Below the pieces are notes generated by a model, which saw only the letters and a list, made by a program, of their open reading frames with translations, was not told the origin of the DNA and ran no database searches. Source: an uncultured Christensenella sp. (GTDB lineage: Bacteria > Bacillota > Clostridia > Christensenellales > Borkfalkiaceae). Taken from it: a stretch of 55,262 nucleotides of DNA. Positions 40,776-49,045 of the stretch are shown piece after piece. The stretch covers positions 1 to 55,262 of the forward strand of contig CAJTVA010000006.1 in the NCBI GenBank assembly GCA_910579585.1, in the 5' to 3' direction. Numbering within the stretch: position 1 is the stretch's first letter; each line of letters starts with the position of its first letter. The position numbers were made by a program, and so were the translations under genes.

Positions 40776-43322
40776 TTAAAATGCGTATTTACCCGCGCCG
40801 ACTACTTGTCTATTACCGTCGGGCAAGATGACGTCTGCCGTGCAGTTTGCGGGAATTTCTACGGTAAACTTATATCTTTTACCCGTCTTTTCCCAACCGC
40901 TTGCAACCGTCCCGTAAATGCTTTGATAACTTGCTTTTGCGTGCGTGAGCGTTCCGCCCGGTACAGGCTTAATCACAAAATGGTTTTCGCCCGCAACGTT
41001 AATTCCGCACATTACTCCAAACAGCCACTCGCAGACCGCGCCTTTGCTGTAATGGTTTAGCGAGGCAACGCCGCCTTGCGCTTCCGTGCCTTCCCAACTT
41101 TCCCAAATTGTCGTAGCTCCCATTTTCGGCATATAAAGCCACCCCGGCATTTGCTCGTTTTCCAACAGCTTATAGGCGTATTCGGGATTTATTTCCGTTA
41201 AAACGTATAGAATTAACGGCGTTGACAAAAAGCCCGTGCCTATTCTCCAACCGTAATTTTCAAGAGCCTTTACAAGCCGCTTTTTAGAATACTCCGTTTC
41301 TTCTTTGTTCAGAAGGTTAAAATACAGCGGACGGACGAGCATAGCCTGCCTGTCGGTGTCGAGCGGATAATCCTTCGTTTTGCGAAGCGCGCGGTACGCT
41401 TGTTTCGTGCCGTCGGCGTACTTTCTATAAAGCGCAATATCTTCCGTCCTTTTAAGCGCGGTTGCAATCTTACACATAAGCTCCATTACATACGCTGTAT
41501 ATGCGGTGGAAACTTCGGGGTGCGGCAATACCATATCCGTCCATTTCATAGGGGACACGTCGGCGGGTTCTGCCCATTCGCCGTAACTCTGCCCGTAATT
41601 GACCGCAAATTTTCTGTATTTATGCTTTAAGTGAATAGGCTTTGAAAGTACGGTTTTCTTTCCGCAACGCTTTATCATAAACTTTGCATAGCGTTTCATA
41701 CCGTCGTAGTATTTCTCAAGCACTGATCTGTCGCCGTATTGTTTCCAAAGTTTATAAGGAATAATAACGCCCGCGTCCGACCAACCGACAGAGCCGTTCA
41801 TCGTAGCCATATAAAAGTCCACTCCGCCCGCGGGCGCTATCTGCGGAAGTCTGCCGTTTTTCTTCTGCCAATCGTACATATCCCGCAAATACTTTTTCGC
41901 CATACTCCCGTAATCGAAAAAGTAACTTGCCGTGCCGACGAAGATTTGCGCGTCGCCCGACCAACCGTGCCGCTCTCTCGTAGGGCAGTCGGTGGGGACG
42001 TCGGCGTGGTTGTTCTTTGCCGACCAACGCGTGTTTTCCACAAGCTTATTTATAAGTTCGTGCGAGCAGTCGAACGACAGCGTTTCGGGCATATCCGAAT
42101 AAACCGCAACAGCCGTGAAATCTTCGGGGTTGTATTCTACTTCCGTTTCGATTAAAACGTACTGAAAGCCGAATATCGCAAACTTGGTTTTGTAGTCGTT
42201 TGCGCCGTCTTTGCAAGTATAAATAACTTGCTGCAAGGGCGTTACTTTCGTGCCTTTCCTGTTGCGGCATTGAATGTTGACTTGCGTAAATTCGCCGTCC
42301 TTATTGAGCAATTCCCCGAAACGCAGTTTTATCTTTTGTCCTTTCTTCGCATTAAGCGAAAACTTAATATATCCCGTAAGGTTCTGCCCAAAATCGAGTA
42401 CGGTTGCGCCCTTCGGCGTTTTTATGAGCCTCGGCTTGAACGTTTCGTGTTCGGTAACGGATACGTTGTTTGAAGCCGTGGGAATCACGTTGCACTTGAC
42501 AACCTTTGCTTTACCGCTATAAGTCGGCGTGCGGTATGCTTCCAACACTTCGCCGTCCTTGTTGTCCGCAAAGCGGATTGCGCCGTCGTTACTCCAAGCC
42601 CACGTTCTGTCCGAACACACCGTGGTTATTTTTCCGTCCTGTCCGATTAGTTCCAACTGCGCGTAGAGTTTGGTTTGCGTACCGTATTGGTTTTTAATTC
42701 CCCACGCGCCGCAGCTTCCCCTGTACCAACCGTCGGCAAGCTCCACCGTCAAGTCGTTTGCGCCGCTGTTTATAAGTTCGGTTACGTCGCAGGTCTGCAA
42801 CTGAATACGCTTTGTATAATCGGTATGCCCCGGCGCAAGGTAAAAATCGCCCACGCGTTTGCCGTTTAGCCTTGCCTCGTAAATTCCGCAAGCCGTAATG
42901 TAAAGCCGCGCGCGCCGAACGCATATTGCCGTAAAGGTCTTTTTGAAGCAATCGACGGGATAGCGTTTTTTCTTGTTTACGGAATAGTTGCCGCTTATCC
43001 ATTTCGCCGTAAAATCGGTTTGTTTAAGCAGTCCCGTTTCGAAGAACGCCGACGAGCTTTCGCCCTCTTTATCGCTCTCGTCCCAAAGCGTAACGCGCCA
43101 CTCTACTCTTTGACGGCTTACAAGCGTGTGGGGGTATTCGGCGTGCATGCCGTCCGAACGCACCTTACCGCTATCCCAAACAGCCTTGCCGTCAGACATT
43201 GCAATGATACGGTACGCCGACTGTTTTACGCCGCCCTCGCAGTTCCACGAAAGACGCGGTCTTTGAATATCTATCCCTACGGGATTATATAAATATTCGC
43301 ATTTAAGATTTGTTGCCTTCAT
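40776..43322 (-). CDS. alpha-L-rhamnosidase (GH78), cytoplasmic
   Basis: Releases L-rhamnose from oligosaccharides, feeding RhaA. This 848-aa enzyme has the GH78 layout: N-terminal beta-sandwich domains (KCEYLYNPVGIDIQRPRLSW; YITACGIYEARLNG; PGHTDYTKRIQ), then an (alpha/alpha)6 barrel with the catalytic region CPTRERHGWSGDAQ near residue 450, and a C-terminal beta domain. There is no signal peptide, so substrates must be imported, presumably by the transporter encoded upstream. GGAG precedes the ATG. Confidence 0.94.
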   Translation of the reverse strand: MKATNLKCEYLYNPVGIDIQRPRLSWNCEGGVKQSAYRIIAMSDGKAVWDSGKVRSDGMHAEYPHTLVSRQRVEWRVTLWDESDKEGESSSAFFETGLLKQTDFTAKWISGNYSVNKKKRYPVDCFKKTFTAICVRRARLYITACGIYEARLNGKRVGDFYLAPGHTDYTKRIQLQTCDVTELINSGANDLTVELADGWYRGSCGAWGIKNQYGTQTKLYAQLELIGQDGKITTVCSDRTWAWSNDGAIRFADNKDGEVLEAYRTPTYSGKAKVVKCNVIPTASNNVSVTEHETFKPRLIKTPKGATVLDFGQNLTGYIKFSLNAKKGQKIKLRFGELLNKDGEFTQVNIQCRNRKGTKVTPLQQVIYTCKDGANDYKTKFAIFGFQYVLIETEVEYNPEDFTAVAVYSDMPETLSFDCSHELINKLVENTRWSAKNNHADVPTDCPTRERHGWSGDAQIFVGTASYFFDYGSMAKKYLRDMYDWQKKNGRLPQIAPAGGVDFYMATMNGSVGWSDAGVIIPYKLWKQYGDRSVLEKYYDGMKRYAKFMIKRCGKKTVLSKPIHLKHKYRKFAVNYGQSYGEWAEPADVSPMKWTDMVLPHPEVSTAYTAYVMELMCKIATALKRTEDIALYRKYADGTKQAYRALRKTKDYPLDTDRQAMLVRPLYFNLLNKEETEYSKKRLVKALENYGWRIGTGFLSTPLILYVLTEINPEYAYKLLENEQMPGWLYMPKMGATTIWESWEGTEAQGGVASLNHYSKGAVCEWLFGVMCGINVAGENHFVIKPVPGGTLTHAKASYQSIYGTVASGWEKTGKRYKFTVEIPANCTADVILPDGNRQVVGAGKYAF

Positions 43323-43334
43323 TCCGCTACTCCG

Positions 43335-45200
43335 TTATTTTTGCCTTGCGGCAAGTTCGGCTTGAATTTTTTTATAATACGTTTCGCCTTTTTCAAGTTC
43401 TGCCGCCCAAGCCGCGGACTCCCGTTCTTGCCGCTTATTTGCTCTTTCTTCACGGGCGGCGAGCTGTTCGGGCGTGAGCTTGGCAAGTTTAGCCGCACGT
43501 TTTTCTTCGGCTTTCTTTAATTTAGCCGCCGCTTTTTCGTCCGCAAGGCGTTTCTTTTCAGCTTGCTTTGCGCGATTTTCCGCAACCGCTTTATTATGCT
43601 TTTCGAGTTCGGCTTCATAGTCCAAGCCCTTTTTCCCGCACTTCACTTTGAGTTCTTCGGCAAAAATTCTTTCGCTTTCTTCCAGGAAATTCTTTTCGTC
43701 GATTTCCGCTTGAATTTCGGGTGCGACCCATTCTTCGCCGCGTGCTTCGGTTGCCGCTTTTTGTCTTTCGCGTATCATTGTCTGTTTACGGGTTATAGTC
43801 TTTTCCACCGAAAGGAATACAAGCAAGCCCGCAAGAATTACCCCCGTTATCGTTTCGAGACCTACGAACGAGAAGGTTATAACGTCAAGCACCGCCTTCG
43901 ACTGGGTTGCGGCAATCGTAACACCGTCAACAATTTCGGGAGCGACATACCCCGCGCCCGAAATCATAGCGTTGAACACGGACGTAGCCACACCGACTAT
44001 CGCAACCGCAATGATGTTATAGACGGACATTGCCGTACCGTCGCAACGTATACCGCTCTTCCATTCTATATGGTCAAGCCCGTCGGCAAAAAGAGCCATA
44101 AACACGTAAGCGCAGGGAAGCCCGCCGATATTTTTTATAAACTGCCCAACAAGCACTATATATAAATTAGTAGGCATCATCCAGCAAATCGCGCTGCCCA
44201 ATGCGTAAAGAAGAAATCCGATAAGCGTTACGTTGCGCTTACCGAATTTTTTGGCAAGCGGCCACACTGCAAACACACCGATACCCATGGGAATACCGCC
44301 GATAACGGACACAAGCATCTGCGTAATTCCGTCGTTATACGTTCCCAAAACGTAATTGCAATAATAGACAAGCCCCATATTTTTAAGTGATGAAGCGAAA
44401 GTATATATGAGGAAGTAAACAAACATTACTAACATATATTTATCGGTAAGAACTATTTTAAGCTGGGTCAAGAACGGTATCTTCTTTTCGCCTGCCGCCG
44501 CCTGTTCTTCCGTTACGCGCTCTTTCGTGAAGTAGTATTCGAGAAGAGTCAAGGGCAAAGCCAAGCCCGCAAGAACGCCCATAACGATAATCCAGAGCGA
44601 TTTATCCACACCAAGCATAGGCATAATAGCCATGGGGAATACGAGAGCAACCAAAATTCCGCTCATCATTATCGTGGAGATTTGGTTGAATACCGAAAGC
44701 CCGCCACGCTGAACGGTGTTACGGGTTGAAAGCGGACACATTAAGTTGTGACTCATATTGTAGATAGTGAATGCAAACGAGTAAAACAAATTATATGAAA
44801 TCATTACCCATATAATCTGCAAAGTCTGATTGCCGCTCGGGACTAAAAACAAAAGTAATCCCGTAACAAACAAGAGCGGCGCGGAAAGGAGCAGCCACGG
44901 ACGCGCTTTCCCTTGCTTCGTTTTGGTGCGGTCTATTATGTAACCCATAACTACGTTTGTTACTGCGTCGATCACTTTCGACACAAGCGGAAATACAACA
45001 AGGAACAGTCCGCCCCACACGGTGGTAAGTTTCAAAACGTCGGTGTAAAAGACGTTCAGATATGTAGCGAGTACGGCGTTTAAAAGAAGCGCCCCGCAAG
45101 GACCGAGAAGATAGCCGAGCCACTTCTCTTTTCCCTCAACGTTTTTGGAATGGACTTTACTATTGAAAATTCTTCCGCTTAACAGTTTACCTTTTTCCAT
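43335..45200 (-). CDS. GPH/MFS-family sugar transporter with long charged tail
   Basis: A 621-aa glycoside-pentoside-hexuronide-type symporter. About twelve hydrophobic segments run from residue 25 to 470, with YIIDRTKTKQGKARPWLL near residue 90 as the hallmark loop. The last 130 residues are soluble, Lys/Glu/Ala-rich and probably coiled-coil, far longer than in typical relatives. GGAGG precedes the ATG, which directly abuts the GH3 stop codon. Between GH3 and GH78 genes, it likely imports rhamnose-containing oligosaccharides. Confidence 0.9.
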   Translation of the reverse strand: MEKGKLLSGRIFNSKVHSKNVEGKEKWLGYLLGPCGALLLNAVLATYLNVFYTDVLKLTTVWGGLFLVVFPLVSKVIDAVTNVVMGYIIDRTKTKQGKARPWLLLSAPLLFVTGLLLFLVPSGNQTLQIIWVMISYNLFYSFAFTIYNMSHNLMCPLSTRNTVQRGGLSVFNQISTIMMSGILVALVFPMAIMPMLGVDKSLWIIVMGVLAGLALPLTLLEYYFTKERVTEEQAAAGEKKIPFLTQLKIVLTDKYMLVMFVYFLIYTFASSLKNMGLVYYCNYVLGTYNDGITQMLVSVIGGIPMGIGVFAVWPLAKKFGKRNVTLIGFLLYALGSAICWMMPTNLYIVLVGQFIKNIGGLPCAYVFMALFADGLDHIEWKSGIRCDGTAMSVYNIIAVAIVGVATSVFNAMISGAGYVAPEIVDGVTIAATQSKAVLDVITFSFVGLETITGVILAGLLVFLSVEKTITRKQTMIRERQKAATEARGEEWVAPEIQAEIDEKNFLEESERIFAEELKVKCGKKGLDYEAELEKHNKAVAENRAKQAEKKRLADEKAAAKLKKAEEKRAAKLAKLTPEQLAAREERANKRQERESAAWAAELEKGETYYKKIQAELAARQK

Positions 45201-47636
45201 TTATTTATCCTCCTTATCCTTCGGCAAAGCCGATGCTTTTATTTTTGTGCAGAAGCACTTTATACCCTTGATTAAATGCCCGTTTGCAAGATTTACAAAG
45301 CCCGTTGCAAAGTTGTACGGGCAACTCTTACCCGCAGACATCGACATCGTGATAATCGAATTACTTTCGAGTATGCGTTTTAAAAACATTGCGCCCTTTA
45401 TTTTATTGTCGCGTTCCGCTCCTTCTGGAAGTTTCTTCGCCTTTTTCATATCCTTTTTGGCAACCGACAGAACGGAGTTGAACAGAATTCTTCCCATAAC
45501 CGTCTGCCGCAAATCGGTAAATCGGCTTTCCAAATGTATCGGCTTTTGGGGCGGTAACGAAGGTATTTTCAGTCCCGACATCTGCTCGAATATTTCGTCG
45601 GTTATTTGTAAATTGTCCCCGCAATATGCCTTATTTACCGCTTCCGTATAGGGATTTACCCCTTCCTCTCCTTTCAGCGTAATAGCTTTATTTAATTTCA
45701 AGGTTTGGCAATCGGAACATAATTCAAAGTCGTATTCGCCGCCCTGCAATATAAAGCGGTTTCCCTTTACGTTCCAATACCGCAAATCGTCTTTCTCGAC
45801 GGTTATGGTAACTTTTTTACTCTCCCCCGCTTTCAAGTATACCTTTGTAAAGCCTTTCAGTTCTTTAAGCGGTTTGAACACCCCGTCCCGCGGCGCTTTC
45901 ACATATAGCTGAACGATTTCCGCGCCGTCATACTTGCCTTTGTTTACGACCTCGCAGGACACATTTATTTCCGTTTCTGTTTCGCTTGTTTCTATCGCCC
46001 GATAATCGAACGACGTATAAGAAAGTCCGTAACCGAACGGATAGCGCACTTTTTTGTCTGCGGTAAGGTAGTAACGATAGCCAACGAATATGCTCTCTTT
46101 GTATATCTCGTTTCTTGTCTTTCCGAAGTCTTTACCGAACGGTACGTCGTCGTAACTTATCGCCCACGTTTCGGCAAGTTTGCCGCAAGGCGTCTTATCT
46201 CCGAATACAAGCTGCGCCATTGCCGTTCCGCCGTTCTGCCCCGGCAAGTACATATTGAGTATTGCGCTCACGTTATCGGCAAACGGTAATTCTACGGGCG
46301 AACCGCCGTAGAGAATGACGATAATCTTTTTATCCGTCTTTGTAAGCGCGTCAATGAGTGCAAGCTGGTTTTCGGGCAAACGCATATTTTCTCTGTCCGC
46401 GCCCTCGCTTTCAACGTAATCTGTAAGCCCCGCAAACACCAATATTTTCTCATATCCGCTTGCAAGCGCAACCGCTTCTTTTATAAGTTTTTCGTCGGGC
46501 GCAAGCTGATTTTCCTTGTAACCTTTGGCGTACTTATAATTAACTTTCTTCTCGTCAAACGCAGTCTTGGGCGTGGAAAGGAACGTCGGGTTTATCATAG
46601 AACTGCCCGAACCCTGATAGCGCGGCTTTTCAAAAAGTTCTCCCGCTACAAGGTAACTTCCGTCCTTTGCAAGCGGCAACACCCCGTCGTTTTTGAGAAG
46701 CACTGCGCAATCGGCGGCTATCTCTGCGGCAAGCGCATTGTGCGCCGCAAAGTCGGCTTCACGCTTTTTGTTGTTTTCGTGCTTTTCGACAAGGCGCAAC
46801 ACGTTCTCTACCGCCTTATCCAAATCTTCTGTTTTCAGCGTTCCGTCCGCTACTCCGTCTATTATCCACTTACGGCAAATATTGGTGTCGCCCGGCATTT
46901 CCAAATCGAGTCCCGCGCGTATCATTTCAAGCCTGTCGTGCGTTGCGCCCCAATCGGTCATAACCAAACCGTCGAAACCCCATTCCTTGCGCAAGACGTC
47001 GGTCAAAAGCCACTTGTTCTGACAGCAATACGTTCCGTTGATTTTGTTGTACGCGCACATTAAAGTTTGCGGCTTACTTTCCTTTACGATGATTTCAAAG
47101 GGCTTTAAGTAAAGTTCGCGTATTGTCCGCATATCGCAAACGGAATCGCCCATAAAGCGGTAGTTTTCGCTGTTGTTGAGCGCAAAGTGTTTTACCGAAA
47201 CGCCCGTACCGTTTTCCTGAACGCCCTTTACTTCCGCCGCCGCCATTTTACCCGCAAGTAACGGATCTTCTGAAAAATACTCGAAATTACGCCCCGCCAA
47301 GGGATTGCGTTTAATATTCGTTCCCGGACCGAGCAGGACGTTTACGCCGTAATGCGCACATTCTTCCCCGATTGCAACGCCCATTTTATAAGTATTTTCG
47401 GGATTCCAGCTCGAAGCCGTTGCAACCGCCGTGGGAAAGCACGTCGCAGGTTCGCTACCCGCAACGCCGTTATCCCCACCCTCCGACTGCACGCGAAGTC
47501 CGTGCGGACCGTCAGACATGCGAACGGAAGGTATTGAAAGCCTCGGCACGGGGTTTGTGTACATAAAGTCAACGCCCGCAACCAAAGCCGCTTTTTCTTC
47601 TACCGTCAGCTCTCTCAATAATCTCTGAATATCCAT
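45201..47636 (-). CDS. glycoside hydrolase family 3 (beta-glucosidase-like)
   Basis: An 811-aa cytoplasmic GH3 enzyme. The N-terminal TIM barrel has MSDGPHGLR, KHFALNN and the nucleophile Asp in VMTDWGATHDR near residue 225. The alpha/beta sandwich domain follows (about 320-540), then a fibronectin-III-like domain (about 560-660, VQLYVKAP...LKGF), and about 130 further residues. Sugar specificity cannot be read from sequence. The ATG at 47636 follows GGGAG; an earlier ATG has no ribosome binding site. It leads the rhamnose operon, so it probably attacks a rhamnose-linked glycoside. Confidence 0.9.
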   Translation of the reverse strand: MDIQRLLRELTVEEKAALVAGVDFMYTNPVPRLSIPSVRMSDGPHGLRVQSEGGDNGVAGSEPATCFPTAVATASSWNPENTYKMGVAIGEECAHYGVNVLLGPGTNIKRNPLAGRNFEYFSEDPLLAGKMAAAEVKGVQENGTGVSVKHFALNNSENYRFMGDSVCDMRTIRELYLKPFEIIVKESKPQTLMCAYNKINGTYCCQNKWLLTDVLRKEWGFDGLVMTDWGATHDRLEMIRAGLDLEMPGDTNICRKWIIDGVADGTLKTEDLDKAVENVLRLVEKHENNKKREADFAAHNALAAEIAADCAVLLKNDGVLPLAKDGSYLVAGELFEKPRYQGSGSSMINPTFLSTPKTAFDEKKVNYKYAKGYKENQLAPDEKLIKEAVALASGYEKILVFAGLTDYVESEGADRENMRLPENQLALIDALTKTDKKIIVILYGGSPVELPFADNVSAILNMYLPGQNGGTAMAQLVFGDKTPCGKLAETWAISYDDVPFGKDFGKTRNEIYKESIFVGYRYYLTADKKVRYPFGYGLSYTSFDYRAIETSETETEINVSCEVVNKGKYDGAEIVQLYVKAPRDGVFKPLKELKGFTKVYLKAGESKKVTITVEKDDLRYWNVKGNRFILQGGEYDFELCSDCQTLKLNKAITLKGEEGVNPYTEAVNKAYCGDNLQITDEIFEQMSGLKIPSLPPQKPIHLESRFTDLRQTVMGRILFNSVLSVAKKDMKKAKKLPEGAERDNKIKGAMFLKRILESNSIITMSMSAGKSCPYNFATGFVNLANGHLIKGIKCFCTKIKASALPKDKEDK

Positions 47637-47668
47637 AGAAATGATACTCCCTTTCATTTTGTGTATAA

Positions 47669-47674
47669 ATTATA
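47669..47674 (-). promoter_or_regulatory. -10 element of the rhamnose operon promoter
   Basis: TATAAT on the minus strand, about 33 bp before the GH3 start codon. No good -35 hexamer stands 16-18 bp upstream, which is typical of promoters that need an activator. The AraC-type repeats at 47700-47730 lie just upstream. Confidence 0.6.
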
Positions 47675-47695
47675 ACAAATAGCATATTAAACTTC

Positions 47696-47730
47696 TTGCA
47701 TAATTGTTCTGAATAAGTTATAATAGTTCT
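47696..47730 (+). promoter_or_regulatory. AraC operator repeats and araC-type gene promoter
   Basis: ATAATTGTTCT (47700-47710) and ATAATAGTTCT (47720-47730) are direct repeats exactly 20 bp apart, two helical turns, as AraC-family sites are. Relative to the operon promoter they cover about -38 to -68, a class II activator position. On the plus strand they overlap TTGCAT (47696-47701), 17 nt, TATAAT (47719-47724), the likely promoter of the regulator gene, allowing autoregulation. Confidence 0.65.
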
Positions 47731-47746
47731 AACTTTTGGAGAATAT

Positions 47747-48955
47747 ATGAAAAATCTTGATTATAATTACCTTTGCGCAATTATAGGCAATCTTGCGGGA
47801 ATTCCTGTAAGGACATATAAAAATGACAAGCAAGTGTTTTATCACTCGCTTGTCAGTCTGCCTAAAGATCCAATAACACCATATCTTTCGGATATCTTAT
47901 CGATAACCGACCATGTCGGTTATTTCATTACACCGTATTTTAACTATTACGGAATTGTTAATTGTCCGCCATATAAATTAGTTATCGGACCTTCACGTCA
48001 AGGGACTATGAACGATCAAGACATAAAAGAATTGGCGTTTAAGTGCGACGTTCCATCAGATGAGGTCAATGAATTTGCCGCGGGGATGAAAAGCATCGTC
48101 GCTATGCCGCTTGACAGCATATTGCAAATTTTATGCACCATGAATTACGTGATGAACGACGAAAAACTTTCTTTGGAAAAGATAAAAATATATGACGCGG
48201 AACAGCAAAAACTTAAAGAGATTATAGAATCCGACAGAGCCAATCAGAATTTCAATTCCGATATTGCAATAATTCAATCCGCTCAAGCCGTCCACAACAC
48301 CATAACTCTCGAACAAATGCTCGTCAATATCGTCCGCAAAGGCGATACTGCGGCGCTCCGCGAATGGATTGCGAACGCCCCCGCCGTGCGCGCGGGAATT
48401 CTCGCCACCGAGCAAATGCGACAATTGAAAAACACGTTCATTGTAACAACCACCCTTATCTCTCGGGCGGCAATACGCGGAGGAATGGACGTTGAAGACG
48501 CGCTGACTCTTTCCGATGCGTATATACAAAAATGCGAGCTTTTAAATAACGTGGGACAAATAGCAAATTTGCAATATCATATGGTTCTCGATTATACCGA
48601 GCGCGTTGAAAAACTTCGGCTCGGAAAATCCCCGTCGAAGTTAGTTATAGAGATAAGTAATTACGTTCAACACCATCTTTCCGAACCCGTCGACATCGAA
48701 GCGTTGGCGAACGCTATGTTTTTGAGCCGTACGCGCTTGTCCGTAAAATTCAAGGAAGAAACGGGGATGACGCTTACCGATTTCGTGTTAAAAGAAAAAA
48801 CGGACGAAGCCAAAAGACTTCTCCGTTATACCGACAAAACGTTGACCGCAATCAGTGCTTATCTCGGTTTTTCTTCGCAGAGCCACTTTTCCCGCGCTTT
48901 CCGGAAATACGCCGACTGCTCCCCGCTTGAATATCGCAAAAAATATAATTCCTAA
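47747..48955 (+). CDS. AraC-family transcriptional regulator of the rhamnose operon
   Basis: A 402-aa regulator. The C-terminal 100 residues hold two helix-turn-helices: IEALANAMFLSRTRLSVKFK and ISAYLGFSSQSHFSRAFRKY, ending SPLEYRKKYN. The N-terminal 280 residues are a sensor region without a cupin signature, resembling the long-form AraC regulators of Firmicutes. TGGAGA precedes the ATG. It is divergent from the rhamnose operon and probably activates it in response to rhamnose or a catabolite; the ligand is inferred. Confidence 0.88.
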   Translation: MKNLDYNYLCAIIGNLAGIPVRTYKNDKQVFYHSLVSLPKDPITPYLSDILSITDHVGYFITPYFNYYGIVNCPPYKLVIGPSRQGTMNDQDIKELAFKCDVPSDEVNEFAAGMKSIVAMPLDSILQILCTMNYVMNDEKLSLEKIKIYDAEQQKLKEIIESDRANQNFNSDIAIIQSAQAVHNTITLEQMLVNIVRKGDTAALREWIANAPAVRAGILATEQMRQLKNTFIVTTTLISRAAIRGGMDVEDALTLSDAYIQKCELLNNVGQIANLQYHMVLDYTERVEKLRLGKSPSKLVIEISNYVQHHLSEPVDIEALANAMFLSRTRLSVKFKEETGMTLTDFVLKEKTDEAKRLLRYTDKTLTAISAYLGFSSQSHFSRAFRKYADCSPLEYRKKYNS

Positions 48956-49045
48956 AATTTCCATGTCCTCTACTCGGATTTATTATCGGTGGCTTCGGGC
49001 TTAAAAATAACGTGGCGCAAACCGTCGATATTTGTATCCTCTTCA

